Notes: generated by a model not told the origin, from the sequence alone. Numbered from the stretch's first letter, positions 27,345-41,649 are shown. The stretch: DNA of 64,000 bases from Pelargonium tetragonum (GCA_036897445.1 JAYMTL010000063.1:1-64000), one strand, 5' to 3'. A program made the numbers and translations.

Positions 27345-30300
27345 TGATAAACATAAGCCCCCTGTTGCTTTACACGGATAATTAAAGTACTTTTCTCTAG
27401 CCTTTATATAGCTGTATTGCTTGTCTCCTATGCAACTCTATAGAAAATTGAGTATGAATTTTGTGTTACTCCTAAGGAAGAGACTTCTAAACTAAAACTA
27501 TTAGAAAACTATTAGGACATACTTTATTACATATCACACGAGTTTCTTTTTACTTGCTGAATTACAACATATTTAATTAAGAAAGTAAACTTTTATACAA
27601 ATTATTACTAAGCTATATTTATTAAATTAACCCAGGATCCGGTGAATTTTACAAACAATATCCTCAGAATAAAAAAGCTTAAGTATAACCCAAATCACCT
27701 TAACCCTGTAAACAGATATCAAACCAAGTCCCATAACATAAAAAAGGATTTGTTTTAACATCGAGACTTCGAATAAATGATATAGGTTCGGTCTTGTGCC
27801 AAAGGGTTTGCTAGAAGCTGGAGAGGGCGTTATATTAGTTACCGGGGTACGTCCTATTACTAGGCTATGGAAGAGTCCCGAAAGGTATATAAGGGGATCC
27901 CTACTAAAAAACCCCGGGGAAAGCTTTGTTCCCTTCTTGCTTTGGCAGGCAGGCCCTATCTAAGAAAAGCCTTAATAAACAAAGCGCGTATAGTTTTAGT
28001 CTAGTCTATAGATTAAGTTCTCTTGGTTATACTAAAGTAACCGGCCCTTTCCGAGGGATACTTTAATATTAGGAGGGTTTCTCCTAGAACAGAATTCTTT
28101 GTAATGCGACCAGACTTCTCCCGGGATTTCCTAGAAAATATCAAGGCGTATTACTAGAAATTTGATTTTAGCTTAGATAAAAGAGCTCGCTTTTCTTGAA
28201 ATATTAAAGACCTCCTTCCTATTAGAACCCTCGCTTTTATATAAAAGTACTTAAAATTTCCCTGATCAGTAAAGTATAACTTTAAAACCCCTAGCATTCT
28301 AGAAACTTGAAATACCCAACAAGACTTGTACTAAACTCCTGGACCTATTCCTCTGCTTTTTTAAGTTAAGGATATAGCCTAAAGGCAGCTTGAAGAGCCC
28401 GCTCTACCCTAGACTTTAAAAAGTTTCAATAAACGAATACGAATTAAAACAATGCCAAAGCTTACAATCATTCTTTTTACTATTTGGTTCTCACTTGCAA
28501 CTAACTGTTGGAGAAGATTTTTGACTTCCTTATCTGAACTAAGAGGGAGTTCATTACTAGTTGTTAAGACTTTCCTTTGTTTAAAGCTAATTTATCTAAG
28601 AGAAAGGGAGCCTTAATTAAACCTCTAGGTTTATAAGATAGCTGCTATTGGTTAAAGAACTTCCTTTATAAATTAAGGGTTTTGCCTTAGTAAATTAGAT
28701 ATTTTAATTAATGGAATTTCCTTAAGGTTTACTTGTTATCTTTCCTTAAAGACAGAGGTAGCTACTTTACCTAATGGAAACGGAACTTGCTACCAAAAAA
28801 AGTAACACAGGAGTTCTAACCCCACAAAACTTCTAAGACAGTAAGACTCTAGCTGCAAAGTCTCTAATCCCAGAGTACTTATAATACTGAGAAATATATA
28901 AGCCTCTCTTATCTACTTCTTTTTAAAACCCCTTAAGGAAACTTTAGTTTGACTTTGTTATTTCCCATCTGATCCTGAGCAGCTACATCCCTTCTTAATC
29001 ATTCCTTGTTATTTATAAATAGCAACTTAACTGGATCCGGAAAATAGGAAAACTATCCATCCCTCTCTTCTTAACAACCTTTATACCTTTCCTCTTCTTG
29101 TTATGAGCCAGACCCTTCTCCTGTACCTTATATGTCTACCTATAACTGCTTAACTATGCCCTTAGTCTTTGTCATACCTACTTTCTGTAGGCTTTATCTA
29201 TTACTACCCTTCTTAAATGAAAGGGGGACTCTATTAATAAGATTACCTACCTTATATTCTTGCGGCTCATAATCATTTTACAATTTGACTTTACCTTTGT
29301 TACTGGGCCCGTAAAGCTTGCTATCCCTTTGGAATGAAATAAGAAAAAAGGGCCTCTCCGAAAAATTTTAGGTATAAATAAAAGGTACTGGGCTTTCTGG
29401 CTATAAAAGAATGAAGTTTCTTGGTTGTAAGTACTAACTATGTCAATTTTTAGTTATATATGCCGGTTTTGGGAATAAAATATCTTTTATGATCCTAGGT
29501 TTCGTGTTGATCTCAAGTGTAGGTCTACCTTAACCTTTTTCTACTCGGAGTATCCCGTTTATTAGAGTTTTTGTATAAATGAATCTCTAAAGAAGTTTTA
29601 TGTATATAGAATAGCCCGTTTACTAAAATAATCTTTTTGTCACACAAGCGCCTGCGCTTGGAAGAAAATGGGTTTTAACTAGTCCCAGAAATAGAAAAGT
29701 TAAGTGTTTAGATTTAAGTCTATTACGTAGGAAGCTCTAGGATTCTAGAAATGAACTTCATTTTTGTATTTAGTAAGAGACTAAAGTCAGGAGAAAGTAA
29801 TTTACAGGAGATTCAGTCCTGCCTTTTGCGTCTACTATAATAAAATAAGCCTGCAATTACTATAGATTGAAATTTCCGCTAAATGAGGTCGCCAGTAAGC
29901 CCGGGCCTTCTTTAGTCTAAAATAAATTGTCAAACATTTCTATTACATACAAGTTAAGATTATATAATGCATGCTTTGGACTCTCAACATGTGCTATCTT
30001 CTTTATCTTTTCCGGAAAACTTTGTTTTATATGGATTCTATATGGTATAGGAGTAGCAGTAAACTATACTTCACTAGAACTAGAGAGCCCGTCGATCGGA
30101 ATCCCCTCCGCTTGTAGTTAGTTGAAAGTAGGAAAATTCTAAATACATAAGTATCCGGGGGTAACCCCAACCCTATACATCAGGTGAAAGCCTTCCTCTT
30201 TCGGAAACTTGAGGTGCGACAGCCCTTATATTATTTCTTCTAACCGCGTCAGATTGCCAAATGTCTTTAAAAAGTAAACCCTATTTGGAAAGCAATAACT

Positions 30301-31739
30301 TAACTGTGGATTCCTTACACTTACTTTTTCTTTCTTATTACGTTGGTTTGTTACAAATAGGACTTTGATGTATTATAAATAATTTATGATGTCCCTCTTA
30401 CAAATTAATTGTGAGATACAACACTACGCGCAAGAACTATATAAATAGACAACTCTTTTTATAGTGGCTATGCCTTGAAATGGGAAACCTTCTTTTTGGG
30501 CGATAGATCTATTTTATAAGTGCCTTACATATTTGAGTTGGAATCTCCTCTGCTTTAATAGTTTTATGGGGCTTGAACTCTTTCCAGATTTCCAATTCTA
30601 GATTAAAGTCAACGTATATAGCTAAAGTGAGAGTTTTCACTGATCAAGGAATTTGGGTAATAACAAATTTTGCCTCATATGAGGATTCTAACAGGAAATT
30701 TAGGAATAAATCAATGTATTCGGGCTCAGGGCGAGTATTCGTGAGTTAGGATAAGACCTTATTTATTCTTCGGAGCGAGTTCAAGAAATTCGAGGTTACA
30801 GGGAATTTAATTAATACAGTTGTCTTCTGTTTCCAATTTCGGAAAAAACTAAAGGGGGCTGCTATTTTTTATTACTCACAGCAAAGAATGCAAAAAATAC
30901 GTGAATCCTATTGTATACGCCATATTCAAAAGAGCCTAATGTGATCAAGAATAATAAAGAGCTCTAACTGCAACTCCATTTGCATTTGAACCCGGAGCTT
31001 TAGGTGTATGATTTAAATGGAATTTTGCGGGTATCTAAAACCCAACGTTTTATGCTTACTTTCAGTAAAGGAGAGATAAAGCCCTTAATCTCATAACTAA
31101 GGATAACACTTTCCTTCTATTAAGTTGTTTTAAGTTCTAAGTTCGGTTGGAAGTTTTTAGAACGATTTTGGGACTTTTTTTATATCTTCGTGAAAACGTA
31201 TTCTAGTGGACGAACATAAGTTAAACCCCCAATATACTTAAAAAAATTCCGTGGGGTTTGCTTATCTTAGGTTGAGATAGGATCCTTGCTGAGGTAAGGT
31301 ATAAAAATGACCCTTGTTAGTATGGAGCGGATAGAATAGAACCCATAAAAAGTCAAAATATGTCATAGATTTCTCCTTTGGATTAGTATCCAAATTACTG
31401 GGTTTTATAAAAATTCTTTATTCTAGCTTTCTTTAGTAGCTAAAGTAAGAGTTTGGTAATTTTGTGGTTAAGCGGGCCTTCCAAGGAGGATTTAGAAAAG
31501 GCACTTAATATAAAAGTTCAATAAAAATCGACACAGGTATCCTCTTTTTTCATAAACCTTTAAAATGACACGGAAATGTATAATGTATAAACACTCTCGT
31601 TTGTAAATCGAAAACGCAATTGAATAGGAATTCCCATACACTTTTTTTGTACTTTCAATCCTAACGTCAAAACTTCTCCACCGATACTCTGACTTTAGCT
31701 CCTTCCCCTCTCCTATAGGACTTTGTAAACCCTATCCGA

Positions 31740-31756
31740 GGTAATGTAATTAAGAA
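31740..31756 (+). repeat. recurring 17-nt motif GGTAATGTAATTAAGAA
   Basis: An exact copy of the motif at 21162 and 60831. The base before it is A, as in most copies, but the wider flanks (CCTATCCGA to the left, TGCCTGTA to the right) are unrelated to those of the other copies. Only this short core is therefore shared. Confidence 0.6.
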
Positions 31757-32063
31757 TGCCTGTAAAATTGACAAGATGCTCAAGGGTACAAATTTCGCGA
31801 AAGTTCCTTGCTCTTTTTATCTCTGGTTTGTTAGTAATATTTCCTGAAACAGAGGAGGTATAGTTATCCTTTAGAGTAAGAAGTATAGTCTATCATTAGA
31901 ACATGTGCATTTTTCTCATTAGTAGCTTAGAATCAGTATTAGCTTATGAATTTAGTAAGTAAATAGGGAGTATATGAGCAGTAAAACAGATAAGTTCGTC
32001 AGTATCTTAGTCTAACTCCAGCAAATTGAGTATCTTTTTTCATTGTAAAGGTTTCTAAATGTC

Positions 32064-32080
32064 CAAGGTTCAAGTCCTTT
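32064..32080 (+). other. T-arm-like hairpin
   Basis: CAAGG-TTCAAGT-CCTTT forms four of five T-stem pairs around a perfect T loop and includes GGTTCAAGTCC. The upstream sequence does not give an anticodon arm at the required spacing, so only a 3'-tRNA-like piece is supported. Confidence 0.3.
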
Positions 32081-34619
32081 GAATAGTCCTAAATTCGATA
32101 TTTCGGGGGAGTTTCGGCTTTTATAGAAGGAACTACTTTAGCTAATTTCTGGGATTCAGACCCAGCTATTCTTATTGCCTCCCTGCTGTGTTCTTAGTTA
32201 TAACTGGGTTCTTATTTTTTTTGTCATAAAGCTTTATAAACTCGATAATATAATAAGAGGAAAAAGTGTCCCGTTACATATGATGGAATTGCTAGCACTC
32301 TACCAGATTAAAATGGTTATACTTGACAAAACTTAAGCGCTTTTCTACGAGTCCCCTTCTAGCCATGCCTCGTGGATTTCAACCCCCTTTATCGAAAAAT
32401 GACAGCGGACCTAAATATCTAAAAAGCTATGAACTAAAGGACTCCTTTTATGCGGGAAATTTCATTGTTAATTTACCTACCTCTTAGTATAACTATTTAT
32501 CTTACTAAACTAAGTTCTATTTGAAATACTATACCACCCGGAAAGCACCACTCCCCACTTAAAGGACAACCGGCGCAAAAGAGACAAGAGCAGCCTCCAC
32601 AGAAGCTATATGTTTTTGCCTATCTACCTACTTTCTTTAATTCTCTGCTTTTGTTCTATCTAAACAAGTAGAGCTTAGTAAACCCTTTCTACTTCTTATA
32701 TAGGATATAGGAGCTCCGACATACTTACGAACCCCTAATACAAATGAAACAAAAAGAAGGAAATTCTAGAACTAACGAGCTTTCTCACTACGGTGCTGTA
32801 TATATTTATATTGCGGTTAATAATTTCCCTGCCCAACGGATATACTTCTCTAAAAGGACTTCCATTTTCATAGTGGATCTTTAACAATCCAAAACAAGGT
32901 ATAAAGATAATAAAAAGTACTGCAAAAGGGTGCTAAACTAGTATTCTAAATACCACACAGTATATAAACTCAAAGGTAAGACAGGAGTGTACCGCGCAAC
33001 AAATTAGTATAAAGGCAAAACAAAGAGTAAGCAATCCCAGCAAGCTCTTATAAGGTATGCCTGTATTAAACTCTCCAAATTCCTAATAATTATTAGAGCT
33101 ATACAACTGCCCGTTTGAGTATTAAAACGTAAGTCTTTATTTTGATTTATTGAATGAGATACGAATTCGTAAGCTAATAGGCCGACTTTTATTTTAATAG
33201 GTCTGCCTGGCTTCTCTAAAAGGGGCCCCGATTTAAAAGACGAATCCCTAAGGCTTGCTATAAACCAAGTCTTAATTGGGGATTTCTTCCAGCTAGGGGC
33301 AAAGATAAAGAATATAATTTTCATTCCTGGAAATGAAATTAGGGAACGCCTTTTCTATATACAAATATTCTACCAGGCTTGTCCGCATACATAATTGTTA
33401 AGAAAAACAGAGGAACTCCTTTATACTAAATTTGCGTACTTTGATCTCTTACTGGGTCTCCTTTTCATTCTTAATTCCTAACAAGAGGCATTAAGCCAGA
33501 TTTGAGGTAAAGGCTTTCTTACCAAAATCAATATAGATTATATATTAAATTAAAGGGAAAAGCACAAGCAGTGGTTTTTAGTTACTCTTTTGTTATAACT
33601 AGGGAATCCTCGCTCTCAACTACTTACTTCAAAAAAAACGAGGCTCGTAGTTTTTCTAATTACTAAGAATAATTTCACATTAATATAAATAGAGTAAGGA
33701 GACCCCTAACTTATGTTGTACAATGCTAGTATCCTTTTTTATTTAACAACTTGATCTAACACGGACTTGCATAAGCTTCCTTAAGAGCCCTCTTTTTTAT
33801 TAATTGTGCTTTATAAAAGTTCTACCTCCGTGCGGTAAATCCCCCAAAAATTAGGCTCTGGTTTAATTCATTATTCGTAGTTTCTGCCAAAGTTCTTAGC
33901 CCGCGTTTGCTTCGAGGGTATCCCCATAAATTTGTTTTTCTTTTTATAGTTCCTAGAGTAAGATAAAAGTGTAAAAGTCGATAAAGATATTAGAGTGCCT
34001 GCTAGTGATGAAAATCTCAAGGTTATCCCTTTCCTTTTTGAATTTCAAATCTTTTTTATTATTGAAGTTACGTCCCACACCCCTAGAACTCCGCCGTGCC
34101 TTAAACCCGTTAAAATAAGAAAGACGCTAGCGCCTAGTACGAAACCCAGTACCCACAATAATTTGAAGTACATAATAGAATTTTTAACTATTCAGCAAGA
34201 CCTGGTTTTTTGCTATAGTTTTTTGAAGAGTTCGCGCCTCTTAATCGGATTTTCGTGATACACTGGAGTCCTTTTCTTTGATCAAACAAAAAGTAAGGAA
34301 TAGAGTGCTCTCTACGGCAAAAGTCCGTTATAAGACCCTAGCCTGTAAAACATATTTAGTATTTAGGATTAAGTGGCTGGCTGCAAAAGTAATCTAGACA
34401 AAGAGCCTCCCCACACAAATTCAGTTTCTTCCGACCCTACAGTTAGCTTTAGTACCTTTAAACTTGCGAGATTTAGCGCTTCCCTTTTATATAAACCGCT
34501 GTAAATAAAGCTTTTTCTTTTTGTTTTAACTAGGCCCCTTAAAAAATAAAGCGTAGTTTTTATCCCTTACAATTTTTGCAATTCTAACTAATATTAATTA
34601 AGGCACAAACCTTTTCTAT

Positions 34620-34639
34620 AAAGACATTGAAAGACATTG
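34620..34639. repeat. 10-bp tandem duplication
   Basis: Two perfect adjacent copies of AAAGACATTG. It is one of several identical short tandem pairs in the window. Confidence 0.85.
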
Positions 34640-37468
34640 CATGAATTGCCCGCTCCCCCAATCCAAAATATGCATAGGAATTCTGTGTATCCGTATAAAT
34701 CCTTCCTACCGCGATGTCCTCATGTTCCTTAAAATTCTAAAAAGGGGATCCTCTATAAAATATAAAAAGAAGGAACTCCAGTAAGGGTTAATTTGAAAAC
34801 TAGACATAGCTATAACATTTAAAAAGTAGACCCAGTAGGACAGATGCCTAATAAAAGGAATAAAGACTGTTGACTTTAGTTATGAAACCTTATAGAAAAG
34901 CAGAAGGCGTAATATAAAAGAAAAGGGGCTGTCTATATCAAAATTTTTAGAAAACGAAAGGCATACCCCTAGATTAGGAACTTATGTTATGTTAAGAGGA
35001 TAACCCTGCTCATAGTACTTATAGGGAGTCTAAACAGTACAAAGAATAGCGCCTTGTATTTCTCTAAAAATTGCGGATTCTTAATCCTTAAAAATAGGGA
35101 GTAATTCCGCAAAATTTTATATCTTTGTACTCCTAAAGCTAACAATGAAATACTGCTCAACCTACGGATTACCCGGGAAATAGAGCTCCTGGGTCTAAAG
35201 GAACAGACTCGGGCGATAGCTCAAACAGAGGTAGAAGTTTTCTGGATCGAATTTTCTTGTAATTTCCTTATTCTAGGGGCATAAAATGAAGAAGTCAAGA
35301 GTCCTCTGGAATTTCTTAAAAAGGGTTTTATCAGGATTTTGGTAGTAAAAGTCTCGTTTTAAGTCAGTTACTTGGTATAGTTCACATAAATATAGGATTT
35401 CACCAGTGCTCCTCATTCAAGCATTTAGTAGAAACAAGAATCGAGAACTAATAATAGCAATATTTCTTACTATAAGACAAAGGCTCGCTTAGAAAAGAGT
35501 CATTTTTGTTTAATTTAAGTTGAGTAAAATCTTTTTCGTTATACTCTAGATACAAGAAATCCTAGAATACTCTAAATTACACTTAATTCAAAGGAGACCC
35601 TTAATAAAAGGCTTCTTTTTAATAAGAATTTGCATGTTGTACTCGTTATTAAAAAGCGACTTTGTTCTCAAAAGTCTCGGGTAATTTATGAACATGAGTA
35701 CCTTATATACTAAACTGCGTTTTGTAAGCCTTTTGCTCTTTGCCGTAACCTGATTTTGTTTAGACTTAGCAAATCTTTCAAAGCAAGTTTCCACTCTTTT
35801 ATTCCGAGGTTTTGGTAAATTAATAATTAAGTTTTATACAGGAAGTGGTCGGGTTAAATACCTTTAATCCGGAGTCTCCGAGCTAAATCTATACAAGTAA
35901 GGGCTCATCTAATAAGTAATAAGGAGTACTTTGTGGGTCCTTTAACAAGCTCTATGGCTTTTGGTAAGAGTTTAAGGGGCTCTCTCCTATTCTTAAATAA
36001 GGGTGAACAGCTAAAAATCCTAAAGAATAACTCGAAAAGGTATGAATAGCTTATACTCGGGCATTCCCGTTCTTTTTCAATGGGACACTCAGCCTATGTG
36101 AGTTGTACAGGGGCCCCTTTATGTAAACGTTGTGGGGTTACTTTGTACATCTGTTTCCGTGTTCGGAGTGTTGGGTTCCGAGCGCAGGGTATAACCTTTT
36201 GCCGCCAATCTTTCTACTAAATTTTGTAGTTCTTTTTTATGCTATATTAAGCATGTGCCCTAGTTAACCTCCAATTTTGTATTTTAACCTTTCTGGTCTG
36301 GGGATATTTTAAAGAGAAATTTTCAGTACCTAGTAAGCCTTTATAAATAGAATTTCCTCATATATATTATTTACTTTTAGCTGTTCTCCTTCTCAGGAAC
36401 CCGTGCCCCTACTGCATTAACTTAATACTTAATAGGGGTTGCTATTCTATCTTATTTACAATACCTAATATCCCTAAAACGGGCATATCTACAATATCAG
36501 GGACTCTCTATACTAAACGAAAGCCCAGCCATTGTGTAAAACTGATACAGAGAAGTGCCCTAGAGATATAGAAATTCCAATATTAAGGGGGACTTTATTA
36601 AGACTTTAATTCACTTAAATTGCCCTGTTTTGAGGAATCCTAATTAATCTAGAGTCTCTCCGGGAATTTTTTGATGTACAAGATACCTCTCTTTTAGTAA
36701 CACTCGTAGTGTGGTATAATTAAGAAAATTTTAAGAGGGAGTAGGCCTGCTAAATGCCAGTAAGCTTTGTCTGTCTATAAAGAGCTCTTGTTTTGAGAGT
36801 CCAGCCTTGCTGGGTTTTTAGAGATAAAAGCACTTAGGATAGCCTACCTTTTTACCCACTTACTTTCACAATCAGGAAGTACTTAAATCAAAGTGGAAAT
36901 TATTCCCCGGGTTTCGTCGGGGCCTTCCTCACTATGAAAGTCACTGGATTTTACTTACCATGGACATTCTTTCTACTAAATTCCAATGTGAACTTAAGTC
37001 CCTTTTCTTTAGTTGTATTTATTGTAAATCCCAAAACCTCTCAGAATAAGATGTAAACCCGTTTTGTAGTTATTACTTATCCTGAATGAAAAAGGGGTGC
37101 TTTCTTTGCAGCAAGGCCCCTTACCGAAGGGATAAAATAGAGTTGCCCTTTTTGGGCCCCACTTCCTTTAATTTAATAAAGCTGGAATTTGCTTATTTAG
37201 GGTCCCAAACATTACATTATAACAAAAAAATTTTATTAAGTACGAACTTTTGAGCTAACAATTCTAATCTTTCCTTATATGTAATATAAAATAGACCGAG
37301 AATACCTTGAATTTTGAGACTCTTTTTCTAGATTATTGGCAGTCTCCCAAACTCGCTTTCTTTGAAAATTCGCTAGTACTAATAGTATAGTAATGGGAGT
37401 CTTAACCCCGAGATGCTTGAGGCAGCTTCTCTATAAAATATAGTAGCACTTTTTATCTAGCGTGATAG

Positions 37469-37512
37469 TTCTTATTCTCCTCTTCTTATTCTCCTCTTCT
37501 TATTCTCCTCTT
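37469..37512. repeat. 14-bp minisatellite, three copies
   Basis: Three perfect head-to-tail copies of TTCTTATTCTCCTC, followed by the first two bases of a fourth. The strand is almost purely pyrimidine (one A per unit). Identical units show that the array formed or was homogenised recently compared with the surrounding decay. Confidence 0.95.
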
Positions 37513-39587
37513 AAGTTTCAAGTACAGAGTATACGACTGTAATTTAGAGTTACTTTATTCAAGGAGTAAAAAATTTGAATTAAACTAAGTTCTTAAGAAT
37601 AAGTCTATATAAGCGTAAACCAAGAAGCTGTACAATTTCCTAAAGAGATCTACTTGTTATATCTTGACTTAGAGAAAAAGAGAAAATGTTTACTAAGTCT
37701 TGCGAGATCCTGCTAATAATTTAAGAGTATTAAAACGTCCCCTGAGTACTCCGATAAAAAGGAATCCAAGCTTCTTCCAAGCCCTTTATTAGCGGCTTAG
37801 TAAAGGAAAAACCTTACTAAGCTTCAAGAAGCAAAGACCCTAGAAACAATGCAGCTTGCTTTAATTTTAACCCCCTCTTGTATATTGTATTTTATTGTAT
37901 CTTTGGAAACTACTATTATTACTGCATACTTTCTGAAACATAGAGTCTATCCTGTGCTTATATTTAGAAATAGTTAGCTGAAAATTTTATATTACAGGTT
38001 CTTTAAATTAAAGGGGGATTCCCTTGTCTAAAACACTTGAGTATCTATACTAAACTAAAGTCTTTATCGAAAACAAATTGTATATATAATAGCTATAGCT
38101 TTTGCAGTTCTCTTCTGACTTAGAATCCTAAATGGGATGGGAAACCTGGAAACGCAAAACCCCTCCTTTTTGTTAAGTCCTTTCCCTAAGACTCTTACTT
38201 TTTTAGGAGCTCTTATTTGGAGTCCCTAAAACTTTGTACGAAATTCTTTCGTTTATCTAATTTAGTATAAAAAAAAGTAAGAGCCCCCTATTTGAAGAAG
38301 GTGCCTTATTTAAACCAATGCTAGTTTTTCGCAAGACTTTATAAAGCCTCCCTAATCTAGCAAGCACAGTTCAGGACTTCTTAGTACACCCTCTATCTAA
38401 AGGAGGGGTTTCTTTATTATAGTTAAGCTAGCAAAGGGACAGTAGCAGAATTTTGTTCCACGTCTTTCTGATTCTTGTTAAATCTTGCAGTAGTCTACAT
38501 TCTTCTCTTAGGAATATGTTGAGGTGGGTCCTATAGTAGAGCAGAACTCGAATTTTATATTTACTTGTTATAAAAATAAGAATTCTCTAATCCGGGTGCT
38601 TTTAATTAAGTATAGCACTCCCCGTAAGTTAAGCCAGAAACTTTGTACCACTCTAACTCAAGTAATTCTTATTGGTAATAAAAAAGTAAAGTCTAAGTTT
38701 CTCCAGTTCAATAACACAAATCTGGAAGTTACCCTATGGGTTAATCGCTCTCTGGTATATCGCCAAATCCTTTACTTGCTGTTGTAGACTCAGAAGTTCA
38801 GAAGTGTGGCGTTGATCTTGCTTTTTTTTTAGCTATGCTTATATATACCCTCATACTTAAGTGAAGAAAACTCCTTTGGTAACCTAGGAAAAAGAAAAGG
38901 GAGCTGTGTGTTTAGTAGATCAAGGAGGATTTCTTCCAAATAAAGGTATAAACTAGGTACCCAGAATATACTTGGGATCTCTACTGCGACAACTCTACTA
39001 AGTATAAAAAAGGTAGGGTACAAAACTACAGAGTGCCCTCGGAAGTTCCTAAAACTAAAAGAAAAAGAGCCTCCAGTCTTTTGTTCCAATGTAGTTGTAT
39101 TTCATATAATTTTCAATTTATGACTCACGAACTCAAAGCCACTTGCATAAGTCTCCTGGCTAGCGCTTTTTATACTCAGGTTTGGAATTGCATTTTTCTA
39201 TAAGCTACTTAGCAAGTTAAATAATACCCAATTAAGAGCTTTTTACATTGAAAACTTCGGCACTGAGAAACTAAGACTATGTGCATAGGTTCAAATCTTT
39301 TCCCTGTAGAAAAGAAGTGTCATTCCTGCTTTCTGAGTCTACGTTTTGACAGTCTTGCTTATTATAAGTCATTTTATCTTTTATAATTGACAGGGTTTTA
39401 GAATTAGGCAAAAGCTCCATTAAGAAGTTTTGCTTTGATAATACTTAATAAAGATTTAGAACTGGGTATTCGCTTAGTAGAAATAGTAGAAAGAAGTTCT
39501 ATTTTCCTTGCTATGAAATTGGCGAAAATGACCTCTTAAAGAACCCGCGGAAACCTAGAAGTAAAGCAATTTTAGATACCAGCTCGA

Positions 39588-39660
39588 GATTCCGTAATTC
39601 TATGTTATAACATTAGGTTTCATACCGAAAACCGCAGGTTCAAGTCCTGTTATCCTAGTT
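39588..39660 (+). pseudogene. tRNA-like unit, copy A, anticodon position UCA
   Basis: The 3' part is a very good tRNA end. T stem GCAGG/CCTGT pairs fully (one wobble) around TTCAAGT and is followed by TATCCTA, positioned like an acceptor strand. Upstream, TTAGG/CCGAA pairs at four of five positions around the seven-base loop TTTCATA, giving anticodon TCA with T33. The D region ATTCTATGTTATAAC resembles a D arm but lacks the GG pair. The 5' acceptor does not pair with TATCCTA. The unit recurs at 62496-62572 with the same spacing. UCA would read UGA, which only some mitochondrial codes use for tryptophan. In a relic the value may simply be drift. Confidence 0.4.
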
Positions 39661-41176
39661 ATAGACTCATTTGTATATGAATCCTACCTTATTTGTACAC
39701 TAGTTTTTCTTTTTCCTGAATTACTAAAGTTATGATATCTTATTTATTCAGTGCTTCAAAGAGTCTTCTGAAAGAATTAGCCGATCTTTGGGACTACTTA
39801 TAAGTCAAGGGTGAATCCTATATTTGTCTCCTACCCAGTAATAGATAGATATTCCGCAATGTTTTTAGGTTTCCGATAGATGGGCACCCCTTTGTGGATT
39901 GTTCCGTTATAGTATTCTTTGTCCGGCAACACCCTTAAATCAAGTTAAATTAATCAAGAGTCTTTATAAGGAAACTTTCTGAAGTTGAAGGTTTATTATA
40001 GGCCCAAGCACTTATTTTACAATTGCATATACAAGTTACTCTAACGATATAATCATAATAAGGCGCTCTCGGATCTTCCTTTTTTGACTAAGGATATTTA
40101 TATGTACCTCCGAGTATTAAGAGTATTATACGCACCCTTGTTATATTTGAATATAAACAGGGCTGGGGTTTCTGTGTATTGTATTCCCTAAGACTACTCT
40201 GTCGTTAATAATGGATTCTAGCTGTAAGTCTTACTTTTAAGGGACCCATCCCAGAAATTTTAGGGCTAAATCGACCATAAAGGGAATTTCTGTTGTATAT
40301 TTTTATAAAGAAAATAGAGAGTTACGCTAGCGAAACTTAGTCAAGAGGATTCCGGTTTAGATTCCCTTGTGTTCTATTAGTAATTTAGAAAGGGCTAGCA
40401 GCAATAGGCACCTCGAGAATTTGGGACTTTAGATTTTAGTTTTATGTATAACAAGAGTATTCCTAGAGATCATAAAAGCATATAAACGCTCTTGCACGGA
40501 TACAACTCAAAAAATTTTCCCCTGCTTGACGCCGGTAACTAATACCTTTAATTTGTAAATTTAGACTCCCCCTTACTAGATACAAATTCAAAAATCCGGG
40601 AAAAACTCTAAGAAACCCTTTTTCCCACCACGCATGGAAAGGAAATCTCATAAGCATTCGAGAACCAAGCTATAATTAATTTCATTACCTCTTTTTAAAA
40701 CGTATACAAATATCAAATTAACTTCAATCCAAGAAACCTCATTCAGAATATCTTTTGGCTATCGCTTCTCTTATTTTAGGATTCCACATTTTTATATCTT
40801 TTATAGAACTCCAGTTTAGTCTCTCCTTCTCTAGTAAACAATCCTCCCCTTTTAGTCAGAAAACTAATCGGATCGGATAAGACTTTTTCAAGAAAAGAAT
40901 TTCATTGTGTAGCCTTTTTTTAGGACTTTTTTTAGCTTTTTCTAAGCAATTAAACAATGGAGAAATACTAGCACAGCTTTACAAAACTAACCCACTTTCT
41001 GTCTTTATTATCCGACTCACTGAGAAAGGAGAATGCCTTGAATTTTTTGATAAACTAAAACTTACTTGGACCCTAATTAAATGCTTGCCTTACAAAATTC
41101 TATTTGTTTTGTCTTTTATTCACAAGATTTTGACTTGCTTTGTTTAATGCTATTTCTCTACCTGCAAGTTAACCGA

Positions 41177-41185
41177 CCCCCCCCC
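41177..41185. repeat. nine-base C homopolymer
   Basis: CCCCCCCCC is unusual at about 35% G+C. It contains no CpA or TpG and so would be untouched by RIP. It may also be a sequencing-length artefact. Confidence 0.8.
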
Positions 41186-41649
41186 TTATGTTATGTACCG
41201 GGCCCCTCCATTATAAGAATAAAGGGAAGATCAGAGTCAAACTTATTCTATGGCCATTTGCGCGTGCTAAAAGTGGTTTAAGATACTTTTGCATATAGAT
41301 TTTTTTCTACATTTTCTTTTCCTGCAATTTTCCTATAAAAAAAGACTTCCCTTCTTTTTATTGGGTTTTCGCCTAAAATGGAATACCTTATTTATACCGA
41401 CAAGAAATGAAACTTATACTAGTAAAACTTGGAAAAGGAAGGTTAATGAAGAGGAACAATCAAACTCTTTTTTTAGAAAAGTTTTAAGTCAAAAAGTCTC
41501 TTTAACGCATTATTATAAATAGTCGATATTATTACAATACTGGCATATAAGAAGTCGACTCTAGTAGAAGAATTTCCCTGAGTTACGTGTTTAAACCCCT
41601 TTTATATAGATATAGCATGGAGTAGGGCTCTACAAACACCAAAACCTGA

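Larger units (their letters stand above)
21721..31739. other. gene-free degenerate spacer
   Basis: Short frames of 61-75 codons (21719 minus, 24038, 26021 minus, 26046, 29927) are unlike any family I know. The pair at 26021/26046 overlaps on opposite strands, as chance frames do. 27780-27960 is slightly richer in G+C, with words such as CCGGGG, but holds no gene. A T-arm-like GGTTCGAATC lies at 26938 without paired flanks. Confidence 0.55.
31757..39587. other. gene-free degenerate spacer
   Basis: This stretch holds the longest frame of the window, 106 codons on the minus strand at 33004-33324, and frames of 87 codons at 33995 and 38524. I do not recognise any of them, and their lengths fit chance. 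A T-arm-like hairpin lies at 32064. It also has two tandem duplications, at 34620 and 37469. The hand count for 33001-33180 (TA 23, AT 19, CA+TG 14, AC+GT 15) shows the mild RIP-like bias typical of the bulk. Confidence 0.55.

Noticed and set aside
33004-33324. Longest open frame, 106 codons, minus strand
   Set aside because: At about 35% G+C roughly 7% of codons are stops, so the longest chance frame in 64 kb is expected near 100-130 codons. The protein has no recognisable motif and no supporting neighbour.
33995-34258. 87-codon plus-strand frame with a Pro/Thr/Lys-rich middle
   Set aside because: It looks slightly more protein-like than average, but matches no family I know and its length fits chance.
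38829-39089. 86-codon minus-strand frame
   Set aside because: Aromatic- and Leu-rich as expected from T-rich DNA. No motif, conserved start context or neighbour.
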